Below are positions 16,972 through 24,156 of a DNA stretch of 64,000 nt, piece after piece. The DNA lies in the NCBI GenBank assembly GCA_913060505.1, contig CAJXRQ010000010.1:1-64000 (forward strand). The letters run 5' to 3'. The position numbers and the translations under genes were made by a program. The notes beneath the pieces are model-generated. The model saw only the letters and a program-made list of their open reading frames with translations, did no database searches and was not told where the DNA came from. The DNA is from an uncultured Desulfovibrio sp. (lineage in GTDB: Bacteria > Desulfobacterota > Desulfovibrionia > Desulfovibrionales > Desulfovibrionaceae). The first letter of the stretch is position 1. Every line of letters starts with the position of its first letter.

Positions 16972-17660
16972 TGCGCAAGATTTTGGTCATAGACGATGAA
17001 AAACCGACCTTGAAGATGTTCGGGCTGTTGCTTGGCGCAATGGGCTATGAAACCCTGACTGCGGAAAACGGCCGCGAAGGGGTGGATGTTTACCGCCAAC
17101 ACCGTCCCGAGATTGTTTTTACGGACATCAAGATGCCGGTTATGGACGGCATTGCCGCCTTGCGCGAGATCAAGCGCATTGATCCGCACGCCGAGGTCAT
17201 CATCATTACCGGCCATGGCGACATGGATCTTGCCATCCAATCCCTGAATCTGGACGCAACGGATTTCATCAACAAACCGGTGCAGCGGCAGTCGCTGGAA
17301 CAGGCATTGGAACGTGCGGATCAGCGGTTGGCCTTGTCCCGCAACGAGCAGGAGCAGGTCGCCGTGAAACAGGGCGTATCCGGTGCCGTATTGGCATTGC
17401 GAGGCAATCTTACCGGCCTGAGTGAGAAAGCGCTTCGTAATGGGTTCGAAGAGGCCACGGCCGATGGTCGCGGGAGCCTCGTGTTGCATTTTGAGGCCAA
17501 TGCTTCCATCAATGGAGCTGGAATTTCCGCTCTCGTGGAGCTGCTGACAGGGTATTGCAATGACGGTGGGCAGGTCGTCATCGAAGGACTTTCCGACAAT
17601 TTCCGCACCGTGTTCGACATGGTGGGAATTTCAAAATTGGTACGCTACGCCGCGATCTAA
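16971..17660 (+). CDS. Response regulator with REC and STAS output domains
   Basis: 229 residues, ATG overlapping the kinase stop by one base and preceded by GGGAGG. Residues 1-120 are a receiver domain (ILVIDDE, phospho-acceptor Asp in VFTDIKMPVMDG, IIITGHGD, INKPV). Instead of a DNA-binding domain, residues 130-229 look like a STAS/anti-sigma-antagonist domain: GAVLALRGNLTGLSEKAL, SLVLHFEANASINGAGI, ALVELL, GQVVIEGLSDNFRTVFDMVGI. In the SpoIIAA family a serine in the D-S-S/G stretch is phosphorylated; here that region reads ASINGAG. Output is therefore probably protein-protein, for example partner switching with an unlinked anti-sigma-like kinase. Confidence 0.8.
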   Translation: MRKILVIDDEKPTLKMFGLLLGAMGYETLTAENGREGVDVYRQHRPEIVFTDIKMPVMDGIAALREIKRIDPHAEVIIITGHGDMDLAIQSLNLDATDFINKPVQRQSLEQALERADQRLALSRNEQEQVAVKQGVSGAVLALRGNLTGLSEKALRNGFEEATADGRGSLVLHFEANASINGAGISALVELLTGYCNDGGQVVIEGLSDNFRTVFDMVGISKLVRYAAI

Positions 17661-17664
17661 CCGG

Positions 17665-18597
17665 CTATGCGCTGATACCGGGCCGCACCAGTGCACACAG
17701 ATAGCCGTCCAACAAGGGCAACAAGTCCTTGTCCCGGTTGTTGTACCGAAATTCCAACTCCTTGAGATAGAGCGGAAACCGCTGGCTGGAGATTCCGCGC
17801 AGCAGTTTGAGGTTGTCCAGCAGGTAGTTCCAGAACGGAGAGCCGGATTCCTCCACATGCACCTTGTCCTTGCTGCGGCGTATGCAGTCGTAGGGCAGGC
17901 TGTCGTTGCCGCACATGAGCAGTGTGTCGTAGTTCTTGTATTTGTCCGAATAGACCAGATGACCTGAGCGTACTATTTTCAGGTGGAAATTGAGGTGGAA
18001 GTGGAACAGTGTTTCGGCGCGGAATCCCGGAATGAGGTCGATGAAGGCCCATTGGCCTGTTTCCATGATGCCGTATACCGGAATGGAATCCATGGTCATG
18101 CAGGCCGGGCCGCCAGTCAGCCGTGCCCCCTTGAGGAACGAATCGAGCCGGGTGTCCGGACCGAGAAGCTGGGCGCTGTCCGTTGCGTGGGCCAGGATAC
18201 CAAAGCGTATGGCCGTGGTGGCCTTGAACGCGGTGTTGTACGACAGGCTCAGGGTTTCCATGATTTCACTTATGGCTGTCTTGTGCGCAAAAAGCCGCAG
18301 CAGAGCCAGCCATTGGGTACAGCTCAGAGCCCCGTTATCCAGCCAGCGGCCCGTGAACGGGCGAAACGTATATTTGCAGGCGGCGCACCGCAAACGGTCG
18401 TTGCTGAGAGAATAGACTTTGGCATGTGCACAGCGCGGGCACCGGGGCATCTTGTCCGGCCAGCAAAGGGAAAGCAGGTATTCGCGTGCTGCGGACTCAT
18501 CCTGTTCCAGCGCAGCCCGATCAGGGAGAGCTTGCAGGGAGCGACCCTGTAAAATGGGGGACGATGGCTTTTCCTGTGCTGTCGCCGTGTCCGACAT
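17665..18597 (-). CDS. IS1595-family transposase-like protein, probably not a mobile element
   Basis: 310 residues. A zinc ribbon (CPRCAHAKVY...RCAACKYTF, residues about 53-80) precedes a DDE-type core with MTMDSIPV, VYSDKYKNYD and LKELEFRYNNRD, the layout of IS1595/ISSpo8 transposases. The gene ends 4 bases from the convergent response-regulator stop, leaving no room for a terminal inverted repeat, and I see no target duplication or matching ends upstream. It may therefore be a fixed, domesticated homologue. Upstream at 18659-18706 GTGCCA and TGGCAC form a spaced inverted repeat. Function unknown; recombinase activity cannot be excluded. Confidence 0.65.
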   Translation of the reverse strand: MSDTATAQEKPSSPILQGRSLQALPDRAALEQDESAAREYLLSLCWPDKMPRCPRCAHAKVYSLSNDRLRCAACKYTFRPFTGRWLDNGALSCTQWLALLRLFAHKTAISEIMETLSLSYNTAFKATTAIRFGILAHATDSAQLLGPDTRLDSFLKGARLTGGPACMTMDSIPVYGIMETGQWAFIDLIPGFRAETLFHFHLNFHLKIVRSGHLVYSDKYKNYDTLLMCGNDSLPYDCIRRSKDKVHVEESGSPFWNYLLDNLKLLRGISSQRFPLYLKELEFRYNNRDKDLLPLLDGYLCALVRPGISA

Positions 18598-18816
18598 GGT
18601 TCCTCCGTTGCTGTGCCGATGTCCGGTTGTTGCCGCATGCTAGTGGGTATAAGGGATCGTGCCAACGAATAAACATTTACGCAAGGTTTGGCACAAAAAA
18701 CATGATTCCTTTCAAAATCAAATCGCATATTGACGCGATGTACTTTTGATGGTTCAGTCCGGGCGCGGTGTGGAACATGCCGTGAATTCAGAAAAAATAT
18801 ACTACACTGGGGTGAA

Positions 18817-19110
18817 ATGATGCCGACATATACAGTTGAAGAATTGGAACGTGATTTGGAATCGTTGCTTGGTGAGACCTGCCCGGAAGGCGCGGCCCGG
18901 GATATCAATGCGGCCTTGCAGGTTTCCGACCTGATACAGGGAAAGGGTTTCTCCTTTGCCATGAAGGATTGCTGCCCCAAAAGCATGACGGACACCCGCT
19001 GGCGTGCGATTTTTTCCCGTGGCGATGATGCATTTGCGGTGGAGCATGAGAGTTCCGCGCTCGCCGTATGTGCTGCTGCCGTGGCCGCCTTGCGGGGGGA
19101 CTGCTTGTGA
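18817..19110 (+). CDS. Small protein of unknown function
   Basis: 97 residues, mostly alpha-helical by composition: an acidic N-terminal helix (YTVEELERDLESLLGE), a middle with MKDCCPKSM and an alanine-rich tail (SALAVCAAAVAALRGDC). Start at 18817 or the adjacent ATG at 18820; the upstream GGGGTGAA is a fair ribosome site. No family recognised. A strong terminator about 80 bases after the stop supports it being a real single-gene unit. It is divergent from the transposase-like gene. Confidence 0.55.
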   Translation: MMPTYTVEELERDLESLLGETCPEGAARDINAALQVSDLIQGKGFSFAMKDCCPKSMTDTRWRAIFSRGDDAFAVEHESSALAVCAAAVAALRGDCL

Positions 19111-19190
19111 CTACGACGGGGTAGCCAGACAATGTCCGTCTTGTTGTAACCGGGCGAAATCTGCGCGGCAAAAGTTTTTTCAATGGGAAC

Positions 19191-19220
19191 AAAGAGCGCC
19201 ATCCTTGATGGCGCTCTTTT
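19191..19220 (+). terminator. Intrinsic terminator
   Basis: AAAGAGCGCCATC-CTT-GATGGCGCTCTTTT, a perfect 13-base stem with A/T flanks, suited to act in either direction; follows the small gene ending at 19110. Confidence 0.9.
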
Positions 19221-19342
19221 ATGTGCGAACGATAATTCCAGTCATCACGAGATGTTGGTGTTTTGGCCCGGAAAATGCTTTTTCGAGTATGAAACGGCGG
19301 TGTTTTTGTCCGGGTACAAGATATATGACCAAGGAGTTGCTT

Positions 19343-19645
19343 ATGCCTGGATTTGATAGAACAGGACCTCTCGGAATGGGAGCCATGACAGGCGGCGGAT
19401 TCGGCAAGTGCGCCGGAGGCGCAGGAAACGGCGGCACCGGACGCGGCCGGGGAGCCGGCAATCGCGGCAGAGGCCGGGGGACCGGTCGTGGCCTGGGACG
19501 TGGATTCGGCGGTGGCGCGTATGCCGCCGGTCTGGCTGCACCCGCCACACCTGAAGAAGAAAAGGCCTTGCTCGAAAGTCAACTCGACCGTTTGGAACAG
19601 GAAACAATCCGAGTCAGGGAACATCTGGAATCATTGAAGTCCTGA
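19343..19645 (+). CDS. DUF5320 glycine-rich small protein
   Basis: 100 residues starting MPGFDRTGPLGMGAMTGGGF at ATG 19343 with AAGGAG upstream. The opening P-G-x-D-x-T-G-P-x-G-M-G is diagnostic of DUF5320, common in sulfate reducers, clostridia and archaea and often found near NifX-type and Mrp/NBP35 ATPase genes. The middle is Gly/Arg-rich; residues 68-100 form a coiled coil (EEEKALLESQLDRLEQETIRV). Function unknown. Here it stands alone between terminators. Confidence 0.8.
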   Translation: MPGFDRTGPLGMGAMTGGGFGKCAGGAGNGGTGRGRGAGNRGRGRGTGRGLGRGFGGGAYAAGLAAPATPEEEKALLESQLDRLEQETIRVREHLESLKS

Positions 19646-19993
19646 CAGGAAATTCATCCGACTCTCTCCTCAGGCAAGGGCCGTTCGCTATCTGCGGGCG
19701 GCCCTTGTTGCAGAAAGGAACGTCTGGAGGCGTTGATGAACGCGAGTCATGAAGATGGTTCGTCGTGCAGAAAAATTGAGATTTTTGCGGCAACTCGCAG
19801 TAATCAATTGCTTTTGGCTTGTAGTCGGGGTAAGCAACCAATTACGTAGGAATTCAGTTTGTGGAGGGCTTGCCGCAAGCCGGGCCGTTGTGCCCAATTC
19901 GGAGCCGGACTGAGGCAGCCAGCCGCGCGATGTGCCCGCTATATTATTGTAACGGGTTTGACAAACCATCAACTATTTCAGAGGAGTTGAACG
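19646..19993. other. Gene-free interval with two hairpins
   Basis: Contains a terminator-like hairpin for the DUF5320 gene (about 19677-19709, GGGCCG and CGGCCC arms with a wide loop) and a perfect repeat GGCTTGC-C-GCAAGCC at 19867-19881 in what is probably the leader or promoter of the next gene. No coding frame convincing by family or ribosome site. Confidence 0.5.
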
Positions 19994-20491
19994 ATGCGTA
20001 AATTGATGCTTTCCACGGTGCTTGTTCTTTCCATCGTGCTCTTTGGCGGTGCTTCCGTTTTTGCGGGCGGACCCGTCAAGACCCTGCCGGGTGACATCAC
20101 CCTTTCCCAGGCACAGAAGATCATGGCCGCCGCACTGAAGAAAGCCGAGGCGATCAAGGTTCCCATGAACATCGCCATCGTGGATGCGGGTGGTAATCTC
20201 AAGGCTTTCTCCCGCCAGGAAGATGCCTTTATCGGCAGTATCGACATTTCCATCAAGAAAGCTGTCACTGCCCGTTACTTCAACATGTCCACCCGTGCTC
20301 TTGGTGCGGCTTCCCAGGTCGGCAAATCCCTGTATGGCATCGAAGTCAGCAACGACGGCCTGATTCTCTTTGCCGGCGGTGTGCCGCTGGTCGATTCGAA
20401 CAACGTCATCATCGGTGCCATCGGCGTGAGCGGCGGCAGCGTGGATGAAGACGAGTCCGTTGCCATGGCTGGCGCGGCTGTCATCAAGTAA
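19994..20491 (+). CDS. Exported GlcG/HbpS-family protein
   Basis: 165 residues with a signal peptide (LMLSTVLVLSIVLFGGASVFA, cleavage near residue 24). The mature part matches the GlcG/HbpS/PduO C-terminal-type fold: LSQAQKIMAAALKKAEA, PMNIAIVDAGGNLKAFSRQ, AFIGSIDISIKKA, GIEVSNDGLILFAGGVPLV and IGAIGVSGGSVDEDESVA. Secreted members can bind haem (HbpS), but many have no known role. AGAGGAG precedes the ATG. It stands alone and ends in a strong terminator. Confidence 0.85.
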   Translation: MRKLMLSTVLVLSIVLFGGASVFAGGPVKTLPGDITLSQAQKIMAAALKKAEAIKVPMNIAIVDAGGNLKAFSRQEDAFIGSIDISIKKAVTARYFNMSTRALGAASQVGKSLYGIEVSNDGLILFAGGVPLVDSNNVIIGAIGVSGGSVDEDESVAMAGAAVIK

Positions 20492-20542
20492 GGGCGAGCG
20501 CGCTTTTACGCGCCTTTGTCCTTGCGTCGTGCGCAAAAAAAG

Positions 20543-20573
20543 TAAGGCCCGGAGGATATCCTCCGGGCCTTTT
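20543..20573. terminator. Bidirectional intrinsic terminator
   Basis: AAGGCCCGGAGG-AT-ATCCTCCGGGCCTTTT region: a self-complementary 14-base stem with A and T tails, between the convergent GlcG/HbpS-like and aminotransferase genes; serves both. Confidence 0.9.
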
Positions 20574-20614
20574 CTCTGCGGAAACGGGGAATGTTCCCCC
20601 TTTGGCAGGAAAGA

Positions 20615-21460
20615 CTATATGGCGTTCTTTCTTGCTTCTTCAATGTAGATTTCATTCAGGCGGACGGCGAGAGGGCCGGGCTGACCACCGGAAAGTTCCG
20701 TGCCGTCGATTTCCACCACGGGCCAGACAAAACAGGTGGCGGAGGTCATGAAAGCCTCTTTGGCCTTTTTGGCTTCTTCGATGGTAAAGGCGCGTTCTTC
20801 GATCTCCAATCCCTGCTCGGCAACCAGCTTCAGCACAGCTGCGCGGGTAATGCCGGGCAAAATGGAGTTGGAGAGCTGACGGGTGATGATTCTACCGTCT
20901 TCAGTGACGATGTAGGTGTTGTTGGAGCTGCCTTCGGTAACAAATCCGTCCTCGACCAGCCATGTGTCGTCCTTGCCCTGTTTTTTTGCGGCCATTTTGC
21001 TCAGGGATGCAGGCAGGAGCTGGACGGTCTTGATGTCGCGACGGCCCCAACGGATGTCAGGTGCGGAAATGACCTTGAGTCCGGACTTCGGTTCCGTGAG
21101 GGTTTTGGTCTGGGTGAACATGACCAGTGTTTCGGGGGTGTCCTTGGGGAACACGAAGTTGCGGTCGGCAACGCCGCGAGTGACCTGAAGGTAGACACAT
21201 CCGTTCTCAATGTTGTTCCGCTTGACCAGCTCGCGGTGCAGTTCGAGCATGGTCGCGCGATCCACGGGCATTTCCATTTCCAGTTCGCCAAGAGAACGCT
21301 CCAGTCGGGCCATGTGTCCGTCATATTCCAGCAGCTTTCCGTCCATGACGGCGGTCACTTCATAAACGGCATCCGCAAACAGGAAGCCCCTGTCGAATAC
21401 GGAAATCTTGGCCTCTTCCTCGGGTACGAACGCCCCATTTACGTAAACTGTACGGCTCAT
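20615..21460 (-). CDS. PLP-dependent class IV aminotransferase, probably D-amino acid transaminase
   Basis: 281 residues, fold type IV. Signatures are VFDRGFLFADAVYEVT near the N-terminus, VYLQVTRGVADRNFVFP, the PLP lysine region around IKTVQLLPASLSKMAAKKQG, DGFVTEGSSNNTYIV and LPGITRAAVLKLV. The motif set (RGVADRN, EGSSNN) fits D-alanine/D-glutamate transaminases better than branched-chain ones, and the neighbours are D-glutamate genes, so transamination between D-amino acids and 2-oxoacids is likely. Last gene of a probable dgcN-dgcA-aminotransferase unit, with a 78-base gap to dgcA. Confidence 0.85.
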   Translation of the reverse strand: MSRTVYVNGAFVPEEEAKISVFDRGFLFADAVYEVTAVMDGKLLEYDGHMARLERSLGELEMEMPVDRATMLELHRELVKRNNIENGCVYLQVTRGVADRNFVFPKDTPETLVMFTQTKTLTEPKSGLKVISAPDIRWGRRDIKTVQLLPASLSKMAAKKQGKDDTWLVEDGFVTEGSSNNTYIVTEDGRIITRQLSNSILPGITRAAVLKLVAEQGLEIEERAFTIEEAKKAKEAFMTSATCFVWPVVEIDGTELSGGQPGPLAVRLNEIYIEEARKNAI

Positions 21461-21538
21461 ATCAACCTTCTCGATGTTTCATATATCTTGTTGATAACGG
21501 GCAACCAAACCCGCCAATCAAATTTAAAAAGTCAGCGA

Positions 21539-22504
21539 TTATCCCCAAAGCACGCCCACGGGCGGGAAGACATTCCCTTCCTCGTAGCGCAGTCCGTACG
21601 GGCGGTCATCCGCCAGAAGCAGCGGGCCGTCCAGATCAACAATATCCGCCCCCTGGGCTACCAATATGGCCGGGGCCATGGCCAGGGAAGAACCCAGCAT
21701 GCAGCCGACCATGATTCGATAGCCTTCCTTCAGGGCGCTTTCCCGGAGCGCGAGAGCCTCGGTCAGGCCGCCCGTCTTGTCGAGCTTGATGTTGATCATG
21801 TCATATTTGCCCTTGAGGCCAGCCAGAGTGGCCCTGTCGTGGCAGGATTCGTCCGCACAGACGGGTAAAACACGCTCAAGATCCCGCAGGGCTTCGTCAT
21901 CATCGGCAGGCAACGGCTGCTCGACCATGGCCACGCCGAGGCGAACCAGCACCGGAGCCATGCGGCGGTAGGACTCGGCAGTCCAGCCCTCGTTGGCATC
22001 CACGATAATGCGGGCGTTGGGGGCGCCTTTGCGCACGGCTTCAATGCGGGCAATGTCGTCATCTGTTCCGAGTTTGATCTTCAGCAAAGGACGATTTGCA
22101 TTGCGTTGCGCATCCTGAAGCATGTTCTCCGGCGTATCCAGCGACAGGGTGAAGGCCGTTTCCAGCGGTTGCGGCTCATCAAGGTTCGCCAGCCGCCATA
22201 CCGGCTTGCCGGTCATCTTGGCTTCAAGATCCCACAAAGCGCAGTCCACTGCATTCCGGGCCGCGCCGGGAGCAAGCAATTCCTGCAGCTCCGCACGGTC
22301 GAACTGCTCGGGCAGGCTTTCGATCTGGGCCGTGACACTTTCGACGGATTCCCCGTAACGTTTGTAGGGAACGCATTCTCCGTGCCCGCACAATTCACCT
22401 TCCTGAATATCGACCCGGAGCACGACGGCCTCGGTGCGCGATCCCCGGGAAATGGTAAAGGCTTTCGCCAGCGGAAAAACGTCCCGGGCTACCGTGATTT
22501 TCAT
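21539..22504 (-). CDS. dgcA: Enolase-superfamily epimerase, DgcA-like (N-acetyl-D-glutamate racemase / dipeptide epimerase)
   Basis: 321 residues. A muconate-lactonising-type barrel: KIKLG (general acid-base lysine), VDANEGW, VEQPLP, ADESCHD as metal ligands and INIKLDKTGG (second lysine). Such proteins were first named L-Ala-D/L-Glu epimerases; when paired with a DUF1611 protein they act as DgcA, racemising N-acetyl-D-glutamate. The start codon overlaps the dgcN stop by 4 bases, which supports the DgcA assignment here over a murein-peptide role, although that remains possible. Confidence 0.85.
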   Translation of the reverse strand: MKITVARDVFPLAKAFTISRGSRTEAVVLRVDIQEGELCGHGECVPYKRYGESVESVTAQIESLPEQFDRAELQELLAPGAARNAVDCALWDLEAKMTGKPVWRLANLDEPQPLETAFTLSLDTPENMLQDAQRNANRPLLKIKLGTDDDIARIEAVRKGAPNARIIVDANEGWTAESYRRMAPVLVRLGVAMVEQPLPADDDEALRDLERVLPVCADESCHDRATLAGLKGKYDMINIKLDKTGGLTEALALRESALKEGYRIMVGCMLGSSLAMAPAILVAQGADIVDLDGPLLLADDRPYGLRYEEGNVFPPVGVLWG

Positions 22505-23496
22505 GACAGAGCCTCGACAAGGCGGCCTGCCCCCTGGCGGAAGGGATCGACAGCAGGGATGCCCATGCGCTCTTCAACGTTTTTCAGATAGGCCAGGGCC
22601 TTGTCTTCGTCCATGTGCTGCGTGTTGACGGACACGGCAACAACTTTGCAGTCCGGGTTGACCCTGCGTGCGAGCGGCAGAGCCGTATCACGCAATTCTT
22701 CCAGAGTGGGCAGCGTGTAGTCCGGGAGTCCGCGCATGGTTTCGCGGGTGGGCTCGTGGCAGAGGATGAGGGCGTCAGGCTGTGCGCCGTGAACCAGAGC
22801 CATGGTCACGCCGGAGTAGGAAGCATGGAACAGGCTGCCTTGTCCTTCCACAATATCCCAATGGTCGGGATCGTTGTTCGGGGTCAGCCATTCAATGGAA
22901 CCGGCCATGAAGTCGGCGACAACGGCATCCAGCGGCACGCCGTTGCCTTCAATCAGAATACCGGTCTGACCGGTGGCGCGGAACGTGGATTTCATACCGC
23001 GTTTTTTCATTTCACGGTCCATGGCAAGGGCGGTGTACATTTTGCCCACGGAGCAGTCCGTGCCCACGGCGAGGCAGCGTTTGCCCGTGCGTTTTTTGCC
23101 GTTGGCAATAGGATATTTGATGGAAGGAACACGGACATCGTGCAGGGTTCGGCCGTATTTCTTGGCGGCTTCCACCAGAACAGGCTCGTCGCGCAGCAGG
23201 TTGTGCAGACCGGATGCGATGTCGAGTCCGGCTTCAAGCGCCTCCACAAGAATGGAAAGCCAGCTTTCGGAAATAATGCCGCCACGGTTGACCACGCCGA
23301 CGACAAGTGTCTTCACACCGGCTGCGGCAGCTTCCTGTACGGTCATGTCCTTGATGCCAAGGTCTGCCTTGCAGTTTTTCATCCGTAGCTGCCCGGCAGC
23401 GGCTTCCGGCCGCCAGTCGTAAATTCCGCGAGCCATTTTGGCTGCCAATGCGTCCGGGACATCACCAAGAAAAAGTAAATACGGTGCTTCAAACAT
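22501..23496 (-). CDS. dgcN: DUF1611-family D-glutamate N-acetyltransferase-like protein (DgcN)
   Basis: 331 residues, ATG 23496 with GGAGGATT upstream; the frame extends further but the family begins at FEAPYLLFLGDV. The C-terminal P-loop-like motif AVGTDCSVGKMYTALAM and RATGQTGILIEGNGVPLDAVVADF are typical of DUF1611. The reported pathway for marine bacteria is D-Glu acetylated by DgcN, racemised by DgcA, then deacetylated to L-Glu. The two genes overlap by 4 bases, so they are co-translated. Promoter and a GC-rich leader hairpin lie upstream. Confidence 0.85.
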   Translation of the reverse strand: MFEAPYLLFLGDVPDALAAKMARGIYDWRPEAAAGQLRMKNCKADLGIKDMTVQEAAAAGVKTLVVGVVNRGGIISESWLSILVEALEAGLDIASGLHNLLRDEPVLVEAAKKYGRTLHDVRVPSIKYPIANGKKRTGKRCLAVGTDCSVGKMYTALAMDREMKKRGMKSTFRATGQTGILIEGNGVPLDAVVADFMAGSIEWLTPNNDPDHWDIVEGQGSLFHASYSGVTMALVHGAQPDALILCHEPTRETMRGLPDYTLPTLEELRDTALPLARRVNPDCKVVAVSVNTQHMDEDKALAYLKNVEERMGIPAVDPFRQGAGRLVEALS

Positions 23497-24156
23497 TTTC
23501 AATCCTCCATGGACGAAGTGGCCCCCCACTCCGTTTCGTTCTCGTTGACCCATGGCCCGAAGGCCATGCCTCCTCTTTTCAAATTAAAAACGAATTTTCA
23601 TCCGTAGAATTCTCCGGCCGTAAATACAAAATTCGCACCCAAAAATGTAATTGGCGTGGAAAAATAGAGCCATGCGAGTTTTGCGTAATAACAATGAACT
23701 ATTTCAACCTTTTAGCAGTTGCCGTTTCAGATGTTTTTCTGGGGCTCGGCATGCATGGTGAGCCTTGTTGCGTTGTCGAAAATACAATTATGGAATCATT
23801 TGATTACAAAATTTCCATTATTGTGATTTATCTTTTGCAAATTTCGCCGTGGCGAAAACTTCGTTTTACATTTTTCGACGCAGCTCTCAACATTTTTTTT
23901 GGCAAAAAAAGTATGATTTGTGCTTCTATAACAAAAACAGGGTGTTCGGATATAGCGATATGTGGTGGGAGAAAATGGCTGTATTTACGGGAAGGTTTTG
24001 TTCAGGCTCCGGATCGACGTGTTTTCACCCTTTGAGACAAGGGTATGCAGAAAAAAATGTTATTTTTGCTATTTTTGTTAAAGCTGGCAAGGGTGTGCCC
24101 TCATACAGGACGATGAGAATACAATCAGGCGGTGGTTTCCCTCACTGCAAAGACAT
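23497..24156. other. AT-rich gene-free interval upstream of dgcN
   Basis: About 660 bases, clearly more AT-rich than neighbours, with no coding frame I can support. It holds a UUCG-capped hairpin CATGGCC-CGAA-GGCCATG at 23551-23568 (55 bases before the dgcN start, in the mRNA leader) and a near-perfect palindrome TTTCGCC-GT-GGCGAAA at 23842-23857, a candidate operator. The acoR-like gene ends at its right edge. Confidence 0.5.
23842..23857. promoter_or_regulatory. Palindrome, candidate operator upstream of dgcN
   Basis: TTTCGCC-GT-GGCGAAA, 7-base perfect arms in an AT-rich background, about 350 bases upstream of dgcN. No cognate regulator can be named. Confidence 0.35.

Noticed and set aside
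17660..18730. Complete IS1595-type insertion sequence
   Set aside because: No terminal inverted repeats or target duplication could be found, and one side has only 4 bases before the next gene.
19646..19993. Riboswitch in the leader of the GlcG/HbpS-like gene
   Set aside because: One 7-base hairpin is clear, but none of the conserved cores of known riboswitches could be matched with confidence.
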